From: Eubacterium_U album
Lineage (GTDB): Bacteria; Bacillota; Clostridia; Lachnospirales; Lachnospiraceae
Assembly (NCBI RefSeq): GCF_025336545.1
Contig: NZ_JAODBU010000008.1
Span: 184,101-248,100 of the forward strand
Length of the DNA: 64,000 nucleotides
Reading direction: 5' to 3'
Shown here: positions 51,175-60,845 of the stretch, piece after piece
Position numbering within the stretch: position 1 is the stretch's first letter
Layout: each line of letters starts with the position of its first letter
The notes under the pieces: model-generated
What the model saw: the letters and a program-made list of their open reading frames with translations, nothing else
Database searches by the model: none
What the model was told of the DNA's origin: nothing
Translations under genes and position numbers: made by a program

Positions 51175-52773
51175 TTATTTAATTTCAACTAATGAATACG
51201 AATCTCCAGATACATTTGCTCTAAAACATGCCCCTGTGTCGCATGAAATTGCGTATGTATCTTCTTTTGTTATTGAACCTGAATCAGATTCTATTGAAAA
51301 CGAAACAATATAGTAGTTCTTTTTTTCTACTTTGGCAATACTCTTATACGTAAAGTAAGCTACATCGCCATTTTTATACTCACCATATTCATTTTCCATT
51401 GTTTTATTTTTTACAAGAATTGTTGTAAGCATGCTTACTGCCTGATCATATGAATATTCATATACTTCTTCATAATCATAAACTCTTGTTACAACTTTAC
51501 TGTATATTCCTTCAGAATTCATTGCAATAAATGAAAATACTGTGTTTCCTTTTGGCATCTTAATTTCTTTTGTATATTCTGTTGATTTAGAATCAGGAAT
51601 ACTTCCATCTTTAGTATAATATATTTTGCAATCTGCATCGGCAGTTACCGTTATTTTCTTCTGAGTATCATAAACTCCGCTGTCAATGCTTACCACAGGC
51701 ATATTTACTGTAGGAAACTCTAATCTATATCTGGCAGTCAATTCTTTACTACTCTTTCCATTTGAATCAATAGAAATAGCTTTAATAGTATAAGTACCCT
51801 GTTTTTCAAATTTAATTGGCGTGGAATACTTTGTACTATCTTCTGATGGTTCTGAACCATCGAGAGTATAATATATATCCAAATTATTAGATACATGTAA
51901 TGATATTTCTATCGGTTTGCTATATGTTCCTGTTTCCACACTTGGATTTGGAATTGTTCCATCAAAATTAGACAATTTTTCTTTAATGGAATAATCTTCA
52001 ACCGAATCAATTAATTTATCAATTTTATCACTCATATCATTATTTTGATACAAAATAATCAACGCTTCATAATATGATATTTCTTTTGGGTTTAATGAAA
52101 TAAGTTTCTCAAGAACACTAATTTCTTCATCGGCATATTCACCCATATATTCATAGCAATGCCATAATTTTTCATATACAGACACTCTTTCTGAATTATT
52201 TATTGCGTGATTAGATGCACTATTATATTGAGTCGCTGCAGCTGCATAGTTTTTAGCATCGTAATAATCGTTTCCTGCTTTATAATACTTATTAAACTTT
52301 TCTTCATTTTTTGATCTTGTAAACAGCACAACAGAAACAACTATTACAGCTGCAAATAATATTCCTAATATTGTTAATATAATTATATTCTTTTTGCTTT
52401 TCTTTTTAGGCTTTTTATTTACACTTTGATAAGATGGTTCATCGTTCTTAATTCTCGATTTCTGATTGTCAAATCTACTTATCTGAGGCTCTTTTTTCTT
52501 TTCATTTTCTTCAAAAGTATTCTCTTCAAAATCAATCGGTTTTCTATTAATCGGGGTTTCCATTACATCTTTTTTATGTAAATCAATATTGGTCTTTGTG
52601 GCATTTAAATCTGGACTAATCCCGCTTACTATTCTGGTTGCAGAGAGATCATCATTATTCAAATCAATATTATTGACGGTCTCATTGTCACCATTTGAAT
52701 ATAACGGTGCTCCACAAACAACACAAAAAGATTGATCACTTTCGCATTTTGCTCCACATTTTGGACAATTCAT
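51175..52773 (-). CDS. Zinc-ribbon membrane protein with two chitobiase/FN3-like repeats
   Basis: 532 residues. N-terminal zinc ribbon (MNCPKCGAKC, FCVVCGAPL), a polar linker (30-125), one membrane helix (about 128-150), a TPR-like helical part (155-260), two beta repeats of the FN3-associated/chitobiase C-terminal type (IYYTLDGSEPSEDSTKY and IYYTKDGSIPDSKSTEY), and a C-terminal domain. The topology suggests an extracytoplasmic C-terminus. The function is unknown; many Lachnospiraceae carry similar proteins. Confidence 0.75.
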   Translation of the reverse strand: MNCPKCGAKCESDQSFCVVCGAPLYSNGDNETVNNIDLNNDDLSATRIVSGISPDLNATKTNIDLHKKDVMETPINRKPIDFEENTFEENEKKKEPQISRFDNQKSRIKNDEPSYQSVNKKPKKKSKKNIIILTILGILFAAVIVVSVVLFTRSKNEEKFNKYYKAGNDYYDAKNYAAAATQYNSASNHAINNSERVSVYEKLWHCYEYMGEYADEEISVLEKLISLNPKEISYYEALIILYQNNDMSDKIDKLIDSVEDYSIKEKLSNFDGTIPNPSVETGTYSKPIEISLHVSNNLDIYYTLDGSEPSEDSTKYSTPIKFEKQGTYTIKAISIDSNGKSSKELTARYRLEFPTVNMPVVSIDSGVYDTQKKITVTADADCKIYYTKDGSIPDSKSTEYTKEIKMPKGNTVFSFIAMNSEGIYSKVVTRVYDYEEVYEYSYDQAVSMLTTILVKNKTMENEYGEYKNGDVAYFTYKSIAKVEKKNYYIVSFSIESDSGSITKEDTYAISCDTGACFRANVSGDSYSLVEIK

Positions 52774-52846
52774 AATTACATCTCCTTCTTAATTATGGAT
52801 TTTACTTGAATATATCATAATTACCATTTCTTTGTAAACATATACT

Positions 52847-53461
52847 CTATTCATCTCTCTGTGAATATACACATCCACAGTAATTTTGTCGATATAAATC
52901 ATACTCTTTCGACAACTCTATCGATCTTTTATAACCCTCTTTCTTCTTGAAGTCTGAAAACAAATATGGAATTTTATATTCTATCGACAGTTTTTCTCCA
53001 ATAGAATTTAATTTTTCTGAGTTTTTTAATGGGCTAATGGATAAAGTTGTTGTAAAGAAATCAAAGTTCTTTTCTGATGCATACTTTGCAGCCTTTCTTA
53101 GGCGAAGTTCATAACATCTAAAGCATCTTTCTCCTCCCTCTTTACATTCTTCATATCCTTTTGCAATATCATAAAATTCTCCATCGTCATATTTCATAAT
53201 ATCCAAATCTACTTTATTAACTAATGGCATTTCTTTAATAAGTCTCTCTAATTCTGAGGCTCTATAATCATATTCCTTCTTTGTTGATATATTAGGATTA
53301 TAAAACAAGACTGTAATCAAAAAATAATTTGATAAATATTCAAGAACATAACTGCTACATGGTGCACAACATGCATGAAGTAACAATTTAGGTTTTTCAT
53401 TATTTTTTACAATTCCATTAATTGTTTTCTCTAATTCCTTTTGATAATTTATTTTATTCAT
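52847..53461 (-). CDS. queH: Epoxyqueuosine reductase QueH
   Basis: 204 residues. The Cys-rich set of QueH (formerly DUF208) is complete: LLHACCAPCSSYVLEYL, GGERCFRCYELRLRKAA, and the C-terminal YCGCVYS. It reduces epoxyqueuosine to queuosine in tRNA with an iron-sulfur cluster, replacing QueG. No other queuosine gene and no preQ1 riboswitch are in the window. It lies 45 bases upstream of nothing else on its strand, ahead of the zinc-ribbon gene. Confidence 0.93.
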   Translation of the reverse strand: MNKINYQKELEKTINGIVKNNEKPKLLLHACCAPCSSYVLEYLSNYFLITVLFYNPNISTKKEYDYRASELERLIKEMPLVNKVDLDIMKYDDGEFYDIAKGYEECKEGGERCFRCYELRLRKAAKYASEKNFDFFTTTLSISPLKNSEKLNSIGEKLSIEYKIPYLFSDFKKKEGYKRSIELSKEYDLYRQNYCGCVYSQRDE

Positions 53462-53505
53462 TTACATATAAAGAGGCCTCTGCGGATGCAAATGCCTCTA
53501 CTTCC

Positions 53506-53958
53506 TTATAAATATTTTTTATTTCCCCATAAATTTTGTCTTTTCAACTCAAGATACTCATTATATCCTTTTTCAAGTATCTGCTTTTCATTAGGAAATT
53601 TCAGCAAATGATAAGCTTCTATAAACTTATAGTATCCTGAATCAAGGAAATATTCTTCTCTTTGTGGCCTGCTGTAGTAACTATCCGCCATCATTAAATA
53701 CCAATGAACTTCTTTATGAACTGTATCGCCTGGTATGTTAAAATTATATTCGCTTTTTCCGATATACTTAACAATATGTGCATTAACTCCTGTTTCTTCA
53801 CACACTTCACGCAATGCAGTCTGTTTATACTCTTCTCCCTGTTCAACCGTACCTTTTGGCAAAACCCATCCTTCATATCGATTCTTATAATTCTTATATA
53901 AAGTTAATATTTTGCCACGAAATATTACAACACCACCACAACTTACTGCTTTCTGCAT
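53506..53958 (-). CDS. Nudix hydrolase
   Basis: 150 residues. Nudix box GTVEQGEEYKQTAL-REVCEETGV matches GX5EX7REUXEEXGU. It starts MQKAVSCGGVVIF at ATG 53958 behind AGGAGGATTGTT; the frame's earlier ATG (53997) has no such site. The Ap4A-hydrolase-like 'PKG' form of the box (VLPKGTVEQGE) suggests diadenosine-polyphosphate or NTP substrates; unproven. It precedes queH by 44 bases. Confidence 0.88.
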   Translation of the reverse strand: MQKAVSCGGVVIFRGKILTLYKNYKNRYEGWVLPKGTVEQGEEYKQTALREVCEETGVNAHIVKYIGKSEYNFNIPGDTVHKEVHWYLMMADSYYSRPQREEYFLDSGYYKFIEAYHLLKFPNEKQILEKGYNEYLELKRQNLWGNKKYL

Positions 53959-54150
53959 AACAATCCTCCTGTAAGTCAATATGTTTATGGTGTTCATATG
54001 CTTGAGAGTTGCCTAAACGCATCTAACGTATGTAAAGATCATATACAAAATTATCATCAATACATATCAAACATTCATACTTTAGTATACAAAATCTTAT
54101 CTGGTATTTCAATAAAACATTGTTATTAAATTATTATTCAACAAAATTAT

Positions 54151-54233
54151 ATAATCTTGGAACGGGTCACAAGAGCTTTCACCCACTTATGAGTAGGTTC
54201 ATGTAGGATTAAACCTTTTGACTCTGGCATCAT
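54151..54233 (-). repeat. Short interspersed repeat, copy B
   Basis: It ends in TTTTGACTCTGGCATCAT on the plus strand and aligns over most of its length with copy D read in reverse (shared CCCA-TTAT-AG, ATGT, TTA-ACC, TTTTG, TGGCATC). It lies just past the stop of the PBP gene. The remaining 53959-54251 gap shows no gene. Confidence 0.5.
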
Positions 54234-54251
54234 TTATTATAATGACACACA

Positions 54252-55727
54252 TTACTCAAAATAATCATCGAATATTGCTTTTACACATTTTACTGCTGAA
54301 TCGCTTCCTTCAGGCATGTCTTCAATTACAACTGCAATGGCAATTTTTTTACCATCTTTTTCTCCGTATCCGACAAACCACGAATTTACATTATTATTCT
54401 TATCTATTTCAGCAGTTCCTGTTTTACCATACGCTGTATATTTTGAATATGCCATGATTTTACCAGTTCCATATTCAACAACGGCTCTCATATATTTCTG
54501 GAGCTGCTTTGCTTCTTTTTTAGTCATTAAGCTGGCATATTCTTCATTCTCTGTCTTTGTAACTACAGATTTATCACTTGATTCTATTTTATCAACAAGA
54601 TATGGCTTCATCAATTTTCCGTTATTAGCTATTGATGAAGCTATCATGGCCATATGAATTGGTGTAACTAATGTAGTTCCCTGACCTATACTTGTCTGCA
54701 TTATGTCAAATGTAGTTGATTCATTTGACAAATTAAATTCACTCTTGTTATATTCAATTTCAATAGGTAATTTTTCATTAAATAACAATCCTTTTGCTGT
54801 GCTTGCAAACTTTGTCATATCAAGTTCAGTTCCAATAGTTGAAAAAGCACTGTTACATGAATATGCAAATGCGTCAATCAATTCTTCACTATAATGTGCA
54901 TGTCCATCAAAGCATTTGATAGATACATTATTTATAGTTGTACTACCCTTACAATTAAAATGAAAATCATTATAATTTTTATTTTCACGCATATATTCTA
55001 ATGTTGTAACAATTTTAAATATTGAACCCGGTGTATATTTTCCCTGAGTAGCTCTATTAACAAGTCTGCTATCGCTTGTATCTTTTGCCAGTTTATCCCA
55101 AATATCATCAATTGTATTCGGATTATAATTTGGCTTCGAAGTCATAGCTTTGATTGCTCCACTCTCTGGATCAATGATAACTACAGCTCCCTTATTTTTA
55201 CCCAAACTATCAGTAGCACTTTTTTGCAAAGAAACATCTAATGTTGTATATACATCATTTCCTTTTTCTTTTACATTCATAAAATCGTCGACTATTTTTT
55301 GAATAGGACTGACATTTGTACTTAAAAGCTCGTAATTGTAAACTTTCTCTAAACCTGATTTTCCATGATTTTTTATTCCGATTACATGAGAAAATAATTC
55401 ATCATATGGATATTCTCTGGTTTCATTACCTGCATCATCAGTTTTAGTATATGCAAGTTTATCTCCATCAGCGCTAAATATAGTTCCTCTTACTACAGTT
55501 TCAGCATATCCATCAATTCTTTTATTATAATCGTTATTTACAACATCATGACTCTCTACAACAAGAAAATACACATAATATCCTATCATTACAAAGAAAA
55601 TAAGTGCAAAAATTATCGTTGTAGTCATAATTTCACTATTTAATTTTTTTCTTTTTTTTCTTTCCGACTTTTCCAATTTCGCCTGTTCTTTCAAGCTGTC
55701 GTATTCTCTCTGTCTGTCTCTGTTCAT
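54252..55727 (-). CDS. Class B penicillin-binding protein paired with SEDS
   Basis: 491 residues. A polybasic cytosolic N-terminus (about 20-29), one membrane helix (34-57), a PBP dimer-type region, and a transpeptidase domain with SxxK at Ser235 (PGSIFK), SxN at Ser290 (YSCNSAF) and KTG (YGKTGTAE). It cross-links peptidoglycan. The start ATG 55727 has GGAAGGA at good spacing and lies inside the upstream SEDS gene: a 92-base out-of-frame overlap. A later ATG (55628) has no ribosome binding site. Confidence 0.93.
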   Translation of the reverse strand: MNRDRQREYDSLKEQAKLEKSERKKRKKLNSEIMTTTIIFALIFFVMIGYYVYFLVVESHDVVNNDYNKRIDGYAETVVRGTIFSADGDKLAYTKTDDAGNETREYPYDELFSHVIGIKNHGKSGLEKVYNYELLSTNVSPIQKIVDDFMNVKEKGNDVYTTLDVSLQKSATDSLGKNKGAVVIIDPESGAIKAMTSKPNYNPNTIDDIWDKLAKDTSDSRLVNRATQGKYTPGSIFKIVTTLEYMRENKNYNDFHFNCKGSTTINNVSIKCFDGHAHYSEELIDAFAYSCNSAFSTIGTELDMTKFASTAKGLLFNEKLPIEIEYNKSEFNLSNESTTFDIMQTSIGQGTTLVTPIHMAMIASSIANNGKLMKPYLVDKIESSDKSVVTKTENEEYASLMTKKEAKQLQKYMRAVVEYGTGKIMAYSKYTAYGKTGTAEIDKNNNVNSWFVGYGEKDGKKIAIAVVIEDMPEGSDSAVKCVKAIFDDYFE

Positions 55728-57069
55728 TGACTAATCCTTCCGTTGGAATTCTTCGCGTTACGTTTCTTTTTACTTTAGTTCCCACAATTGCTAAACCTTG
55801 CATAATTGCAAACACAAATAATGTACTTAGTATTGAACTACCACCACTACTTACTAAAGGTAACGTTACACCTGTTGATGGAATCATTTTAAGTGCACCA
55901 CCTATTGTAAGAAATACCTGTACTGCATAGCCTACACCAAGACCTACACACACAAGTTTATTAAACATATTTGCCTGTTCCATCGCAATTTTCAAAAATG
56001 CAATAAAACAACTAAAACAAACTAAAATTAAAAGCATTGCAAATAGACCGCCAAATTCTTCTGCTATAGCAGAAAAGATGAAGTCCTCAGTAACTACAGG
56101 AATATATTTAGGCGAGCCCTCATACAATCCAGTTCCCATAAATCCACCACTTCCAATAGCAAATAATGACTGTGCAACCTGATAGCCTGCATTATCTATA
56201 ACTGACCATGGATCTCTCCATGCAATAAATCTCTCCTGCACATGTGAAAAAAGATGATACGCTATTACCGAAGCACCTGATAGCCCTCCGGCTCCTAAAA
56301 ACAAATATATAATATTTCTTGTTGAAACAAATAGCATAAATAAATAAATCATAAAAAAGATTAAAGCACTTCCTAAATCTGTTGAAGCTACTAAAATCAA
56401 AACATATATAGCTGCTAAAACCGCAGAAATACACACATCTTTAAATTTATTATGTTCAGCCAAATAACCTGCAAGAAAAAATACAAAGATAATTTTAACA
56501 AATTCTGATGGTTGGAATTTAAAATTTCCAATTTCAATTGCAAGTTTCGCTCCATAATCTTCATCTCCAAGGAACAAAACTGCTATAAGAGCTGCTATTC
56601 CAACGAAACAATATACCCATGTCAGATATTTCCATAATTGGAATTTACTCATCAAAAATGGTACAATAAGAGATGCCATTGTCACAACGGCAACAATAAT
56701 GAACTGTCTGACACTTGTTTCAAAATTAAGTCGTGCAAGCATGATAAATCCAATAGATAAAAGCATACACATATTGCTTAATACCGCTCTGCTTATATTA
56801 GAATAAATTATTGGAAAAATACCTAATACTATTACTAAATAGCACAACTGTGCTCCCGCTAATATAACTGTAAAATTAGAGGGATTTTTCAAATATACAA
56901 CGGATATTCCCAAAACATAAACAATAAATATTATTGCATTCTGTCTGTGAAATATTCTTGCTGTCTTTCTTTCTTTTCTTGTTTTTAATGCACTAAAACA
57001 TTCCCATGTATATACCGCCATTAGTAACACAAAAATATATTTAGCTGCAGTAACGTACAAAGTTTCCAT
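55636..57069 (-). CDS. SEDS glycosyltransferase, FtsW/RodA/SpoVE family
   Basis: 477 residues, longer than the RodA at 2.5 kb because of an extra N-terminal helix region and a basic C-terminal tail (KKKKKKIK). About eleven membrane segments. Motifs: EIGNFKFQPSEFVKIIFVFF, QVAQSLFAIGSGGFMGTG, VVTEDFIFSAIAEEFGG and the C-terminal PSTGVTLPLVSSGGSS. It polymerises lipid II together with the PBP it overlaps. Whether it serves division or sporulation is undecided. Confidence 0.92.
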   Translation of the reverse strand: METLYVTAAKYIFVLLMAVYTWECFSALKTRKERKTARIFHRQNAIIFIVYVLGISVVYLKNPSNFTVILAGAQLCYLVIVLGIFPIIYSNISRAVLSNMCMLLSIGFIMLARLNFETSVRQFIIVAVVTMASLIVPFLMSKFQLWKYLTWVYCFVGIAALIAVLFLGDEDYGAKLAIEIGNFKFQPSEFVKIIFVFFLAGYLAEHNKFKDVCISAVLAAIYVLILVASTDLGSALIFFMIYLFMLFVSTRNIIYLFLGAGGLSGASVIAYHLFSHVQERFIAWRDPWSVIDNAGYQVAQSLFAIGSGGFMGTGLYEGSPKYIPVVTEDFIFSAIAEEFGGLFAMLLILVCFSCFIAFLKIAMEQANMFNKLVCVGLGVGYAVQVFLTIGGALKMIPSTGVTLPLVSSGGSSILSTLFVFAIMQGLAIVGTKVKRNVTRRIPTEGLVNEQRQTERIRQLERTGEIGKVGKKKKKKIK

Positions 57070-57082
57070 ATCTTATCTCCGG

Positions 57083-59233
57083 TTATAACACTCCTCTGTT
57101 AAAATGTCCTCTTGTTATTTCACTATTATTTTCAAATAACAAATCATATTCTTTATTATCTATATGTTCAATCATATTTTTAATTTGTTTTTTTGATTCG
57201 AATGTAAAAGAATATCTTATACTGTTTAACTTTAGTTTATCAATTTTATTATTATAATCAATCAATGAAAGTGGCTTACAATTATATATAAGATTATAGC
57301 AGTAATCGCAAACGCATTTCACCTTAAAATATTCACTCTTTCTATCTTTTAAACTGTAAATCTCTTTTGACTTTTGACACATATCACAACTTTTAGCAAT
57401 GCAATTTACAGTTGTCATTACAGGCATATAACCATATATAATCATTTCCTGACCACTACATCCCATATCAAACATTTCTTTATAATTCAATTCTACAGGA
57501 ACAGTATATGTTATATCATCTGTTTTACGGATAAATTGTTGTGAAAAACTATTCATAACGTATACATTATAATCAAAAATATAATTTTTTACCATATCTA
57601 TATTTTTAAGCCAGAAATATTCCTCCATATTTCTAATTAATGCACCATCAAATTTATTTAACATTCCTATATATTCTTTTGAAAAATAAGCCTTGTCTTT
57701 TTCCCTGAATATATATGGCATTGCTATATATATCTGTTTAGTTTTGTTGTTTACTACTTCTTCAATTTCCTGTCTTGTAAATTCTGATGCTTCTATATAT
57801 ATTCTTGATATTCTATTCCATTTTTCAATAGTTTTATACTGTTCAAAATTAGAAACCAACGCTGTTTCCAGCTTTTTATCATTACATATTATTGTATTTT
57901 TCTCTACATTTTCATATGGTAAAGCATTATTTCTTTTATATCTGTCAATAATGCTTTTTGTCATTTCATCAATCAGTTTTCTCTTTAATTGATTTATTTT
58001 ACCAATGGTTACAAATAAATTGTCATCGATATAAGTTTCTATTTTTTCAACTTTAAATGGTGTATTTCCAAGCTTTGCCATTTTTTCATTTACCAAATCA
58101 GAAGTTGTAGGTAGTTTTTTTGCTTCATCAGGCAAATCTTCATATACGGTAACAACATTTTCACCACATATTCCAACAGCTTCCATTGGAGAATCTTTTT
58201 TTATTGTAACAAATATATCTATATTTTTTCTTAAGTTAGTATTAATATATTTGTTCTGAATTTCCTTTATTAAACCTTCATTAGCTGCTCTGAAATCAGG
58301 TTTAGAAAATGTAATCATTTCTTTACCGTTATATGTTTTATAATAACTCTCACTAAATCCTTTTCTATTAAAAAGGTCATTCAATTTCTTTATATCATTA
58401 TTATCTACTTTATATTTTTTTCGACCAAACTGTAAATATAAGTCAATATATTTTCTATAAATACTTACAACTCCTGCCGTGTATTCAGGCTTCTTCATTC
58501 TTCCTTCGATTTTAAGAGAATAAACACCTGATTCAATAATATCCGGCAATATTTTCAATGTGCAAATATCCTTAGGACTTAATACATACTTTGAATCTCC
58601 CGGATTAAGCACTTTACCATTCTTTACAACATCATATTCCATTCTACATGGCTGGGCACATCTTCCCCTGTTTCCACTTCTACCGCCAATGTAACTACTT
58701 AAAAGGCACTGGCCTGAATAACAATAACATAAAGCACCATGTACAAAACTCTCGATTTCTATATCACAATTTTCTTTAATTTTTTTAATTTCCGGAATTG
58801 ATAGTTCTCTTGGAATAACAATTCTTGTTACCCCTTTATTTTTCAACTCTTTTACAGTGAGTTCACCTAATATTGTCATCTGTGTACTGGCATGAACATG
58901 TAACTGTGGGAAATATTTTCTTACAAATTCCAAAACTCCATAATCCTGAACTATAACTGCATCTAAGCCATGAACATATAATGGTTCAAGATAATCATAA
59001 AGTTCTTTTTTTATTTCATTCTCCTTAAGCAGTGTATTTATTGTCAAATATATCTTTCTGCCATGCAAATGAGCGTAATCGATTACGGACTTTAATTGTT
59101 CAATAGTTAAATTGTCCGCATTTGCCCTTGCTCCAAATTTTTCACCACCGGTATAAACTGCATCTGCCCCTGCATTAAATGCCGCAATAACAGTTTCATA
59201 TGAACCACCTGGTGCTAAAAGTTCTACTTTCAT
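57083..59233 (-). CDS. U32-family protein (collagenase-like; TrhP/RlhA type)
   Basis: 716 residues. N-terminal TIM-barrel MKVELLAPGGSYETVIAAF, GADAVYTGGEKFGARANADN, and the U32 signature ESFVHGALCYCYSGQCLLSS followed by GNRGRCAQPCR (Cys ligands). The C-terminal half has further Cys (CDMCQKSKE, CVCDYC). Family members hydroxylate tRNA U34 (TrhP) or rRNA (RlhA) with prephenate rather than acting as proteases; which applies here is inferred. It starts with GGAGG and precedes the SEDS gene by 13 bases. Confidence 0.9.
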   Translation of the reverse strand: MKVELLAPGGSYETVIAAFNAGADAVYTGGEKFGARANADNLTIEQLKSVIDYAHLHGRKIYLTINTLLKENEIKKELYDYLEPLYVHGLDAVIVQDYGVLEFVRKYFPQLHVHASTQMTILGELTVKELKNKGVTRIVIPRELSIPEIKKIKENCDIEIESFVHGALCYCYSGQCLLSSYIGGRSGNRGRCAQPCRMEYDVVKNGKVLNPGDSKYVLSPKDICTLKILPDIIESGVYSLKIEGRMKKPEYTAGVVSIYRKYIDLYLQFGRKKYKVDNNDIKKLNDLFNRKGFSESYYKTYNGKEMITFSKPDFRAANEGLIKEIQNKYINTNLRKNIDIFVTIKKDSPMEAVGICGENVVTVYEDLPDEAKKLPTTSDLVNEKMAKLGNTPFKVEKIETYIDDNLFVTIGKINQLKRKLIDEMTKSIIDRYKRNNALPYENVEKNTIICNDKKLETALVSNFEQYKTIEKWNRISRIYIEASEFTRQEIEEVVNNKTKQIYIAMPYIFREKDKAYFSKEYIGMLNKFDGALIRNMEEYFWLKNIDMVKNYIFDYNVYVMNSFSQQFIRKTDDITYTVPVELNYKEMFDMGCSGQEMIIYGYMPVMTTVNCIAKSCDMCQKSKEIYSLKDRKSEYFKVKCVCDYCYNLIYNCKPLSLIDYNNKIDKLKLNSIRYSFTFESKKQIKNMIEHIDNKEYDLLFENNSEITRGHFNRGVL

Positions 59234-59264
59234 TATTCCTCCGGTCGTTAACTGCTTTAAACTT

Positions 59265-59291
59265 AAAAAAGACCGGCTACAGGTCTTTTTT
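59265..59291 (-). terminator. Terminator after zapA
   Basis: AAAAAAGACC pairs with GGTCTTTTTT around a 7-base loop with T-runs on both sides; it lies between zapA and the U32 gene. Confidence 0.8.
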
Positions 59292-59342
59292 ATTGTTTCC
59301 CAGTCACAATAACTTATTAAGCTTATATTATATGTGCTTTTG

Positions 59343-59747
59343 TTATTTCTTATTTTTTAATTCTGTCTGCAATTTTACTATTTCTTTCTGAAGTTCGATA
59401 TTCTTATCTTTTGCTTCCTGAAGCTGTGCCTCTAACGATTCAATCTTCATATCTGCTGTAATTAAATCATGTTTTAAATCATAATTTTCTTTATCTTTTT
59501 CTTCTATCTCTACCTGAAGAAAATCAGCCTGCTTCTTTGCCTTAAAATAGTCATCTGCAATGTTAATTTCTAATAAAGTCTTCTGTGTATCAATTTTCTG
59601 TCTACGATAGGCATCATCCTGCTTAAATTCTAATATTTTACTACTAATATATGTAGCAAGTTTCTGTAAATAAGCTTCGCTTTCAAATCCGCCTATAGTA
59701 TATATCTTTCCATCTATTATCACGTCAATTACATTCTTCGCTGACAT
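59343..59747 (-). CDS. zapA: Cell division protein ZapA
   Basis: 134 residues. An N-terminal ZapA head (VIDVIIDGKIYTIGGFESEAYLQ, residues about 4-40) and a long C-terminal coiled coil (about 70-134). It bundles FtsZ filaments. ATG 59747 follows AGGAGAG; the in-frame ATG at 59771 lies before that site. It lies downstream of ruvB, ahead of the U32/SEDS/PBP group. Confidence 0.9.
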   Translation of the reverse strand: MSAKNVIDVIIDGKIYTIGGFESEAYLQKLATYISSKILEFKQDDAYRRQKIDTQKTLLEINIADDYFKAKKQADFLQVEIEEKDKENYDLKHDLITADMKIESLEAQLQEAKDKNIELQKEIVKLQTELKNKK

Positions 59748-59818
59748 ATGTACTCTCCTCATTGTATTCAAGTATAAACTACGTTAATTTTATCACAATT
59801 TTTTACAAATACAACCAT

Positions 59819-60811
59819 TTATTGTTTTATCCCTAAATGCTCATAAGCGATAGGTGTTGCAATTCTTCCTCTAGGAGTACGTTGTATAAGACCATTCTGA
59901 ATTAAATATGGTTCATATACATCCTCTAAAGTTCCTGAATCCTCACCAATTGAGGCCGCCAAAGTATCAAGTCCTACAGGTCCTCCTGCAAATTTATAAA
60001 TAATTGTTTCAAGTATTGTTCTATCCCCTTTATCTAATCCAATCTTATCTACATCCAAAAGATTCAGTGCATAATCTGCAACCTCTTTTGTAATATGTCC
60101 GTTATATTTAATTTGTGCAAAATCTCTCACTCTTTTTAAAAGTCTGTTAGCAAGTCTAGGGGTTCCTCTTGAACGTCTTGCCATTTCAACTGCACCATCC
60201 TCATCAATTTCCACATTTAATACTTTAGCTGAACGTGTAATGATTGTCTTTAATTCATCAACTGTATAAAACTCAAGCCTGTTAATTACACCAAATCTAT
60301 CTCTAAGTGGTGCAGTAAGTAAACCTGCTCTGGTAGTTGCACCAACTAAAGTAAATCTAGGCAAATCAAGTCTTATTGAACGTGCTGTTGTACCTTTTCC
60401 TATCATTATATCTATTGCAAAGTCTTCCATTGCAGGATAAAGTACTTCCTCTACCTGTCTATTCAATCTGTGAATTTCATCTATAAAAAGCACATCACCT
60501 TCGCCTAAGTTATTTAATATTGCTGCCATTTCGCCGGGCTTTTCAATGGCAGGTCCAGATGTAACTTTAAGATTTACTCCCATCTCGTTAGCAATTATCG
60601 ATGCCAATGTTGTCTTTCCTAAACCGGGTGGTCCGTAAAACAAAATATGGTCTAAAGATTCACCTCTTGCTTTCGCAGCTTCTATATAAACTTTTAAATT
60701 AGTTTTAATTTTTTCCTGACCTATATATTCATCTAATCCCTGAGGCCTTAGCGTCTTTTCTATAGCAATATCTTCATATTCAGGTTCAGTAGTAATTATT
60801 CTTCTGGACAT
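59819..60811 (-). CDS. ruvB: Holliday junction branch migration ATPase RuvB
   Basis: 330 residues. Walker A FYGPPGLGKTTLAS, Walker B LFIDEIHR, sensor 1 GATTRAGLL, Arg finger region LRDRFG, and the winged-helix C-terminus with RTPRGR. It drives branch migration together with RuvA. No ruvC is present, as in Firmicutes, where RecU resolves the junctions. Confidence 0.97.
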   Translation of the reverse strand: MSRRIITTEPEYEDIAIEKTLRPQGLDEYIGQEKIKTNLKVYIEAAKARGESLDHILFYGPPGLGKTTLASIIANEMGVNLKVTSGPAIEKPGEMAAILNNLGEGDVLFIDEIHRLNRQVEEVLYPAMEDFAIDIMIGKGTTARSIRLDLPRFTLVGATTRAGLLTAPLRDRFGVINRLEFYTVDELKTIITRSAKVLNVEIDEDGAVEMARRSRGTPRLANRLLKRVRDFAQIKYNGHITKEVADYALNLLDVDKIGLDKGDRTILETIIYKFAGGPVGLDTLAASIGEDSGTLEDVYEPYLIQNGLIQRTPRGRIATPIAYEHLGIKQ

Positions 60812-60845
60812 TACTCTACTCCTTTTTCACATAATTCTACATTGA

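Noticed and set aside
53468..53500. Terminator-like AGAGGC/GCCTCT between the Nudix gene and queH
   Set aside because: The stem is only six bases with a long loop and no T-run; at most a weak pause site.
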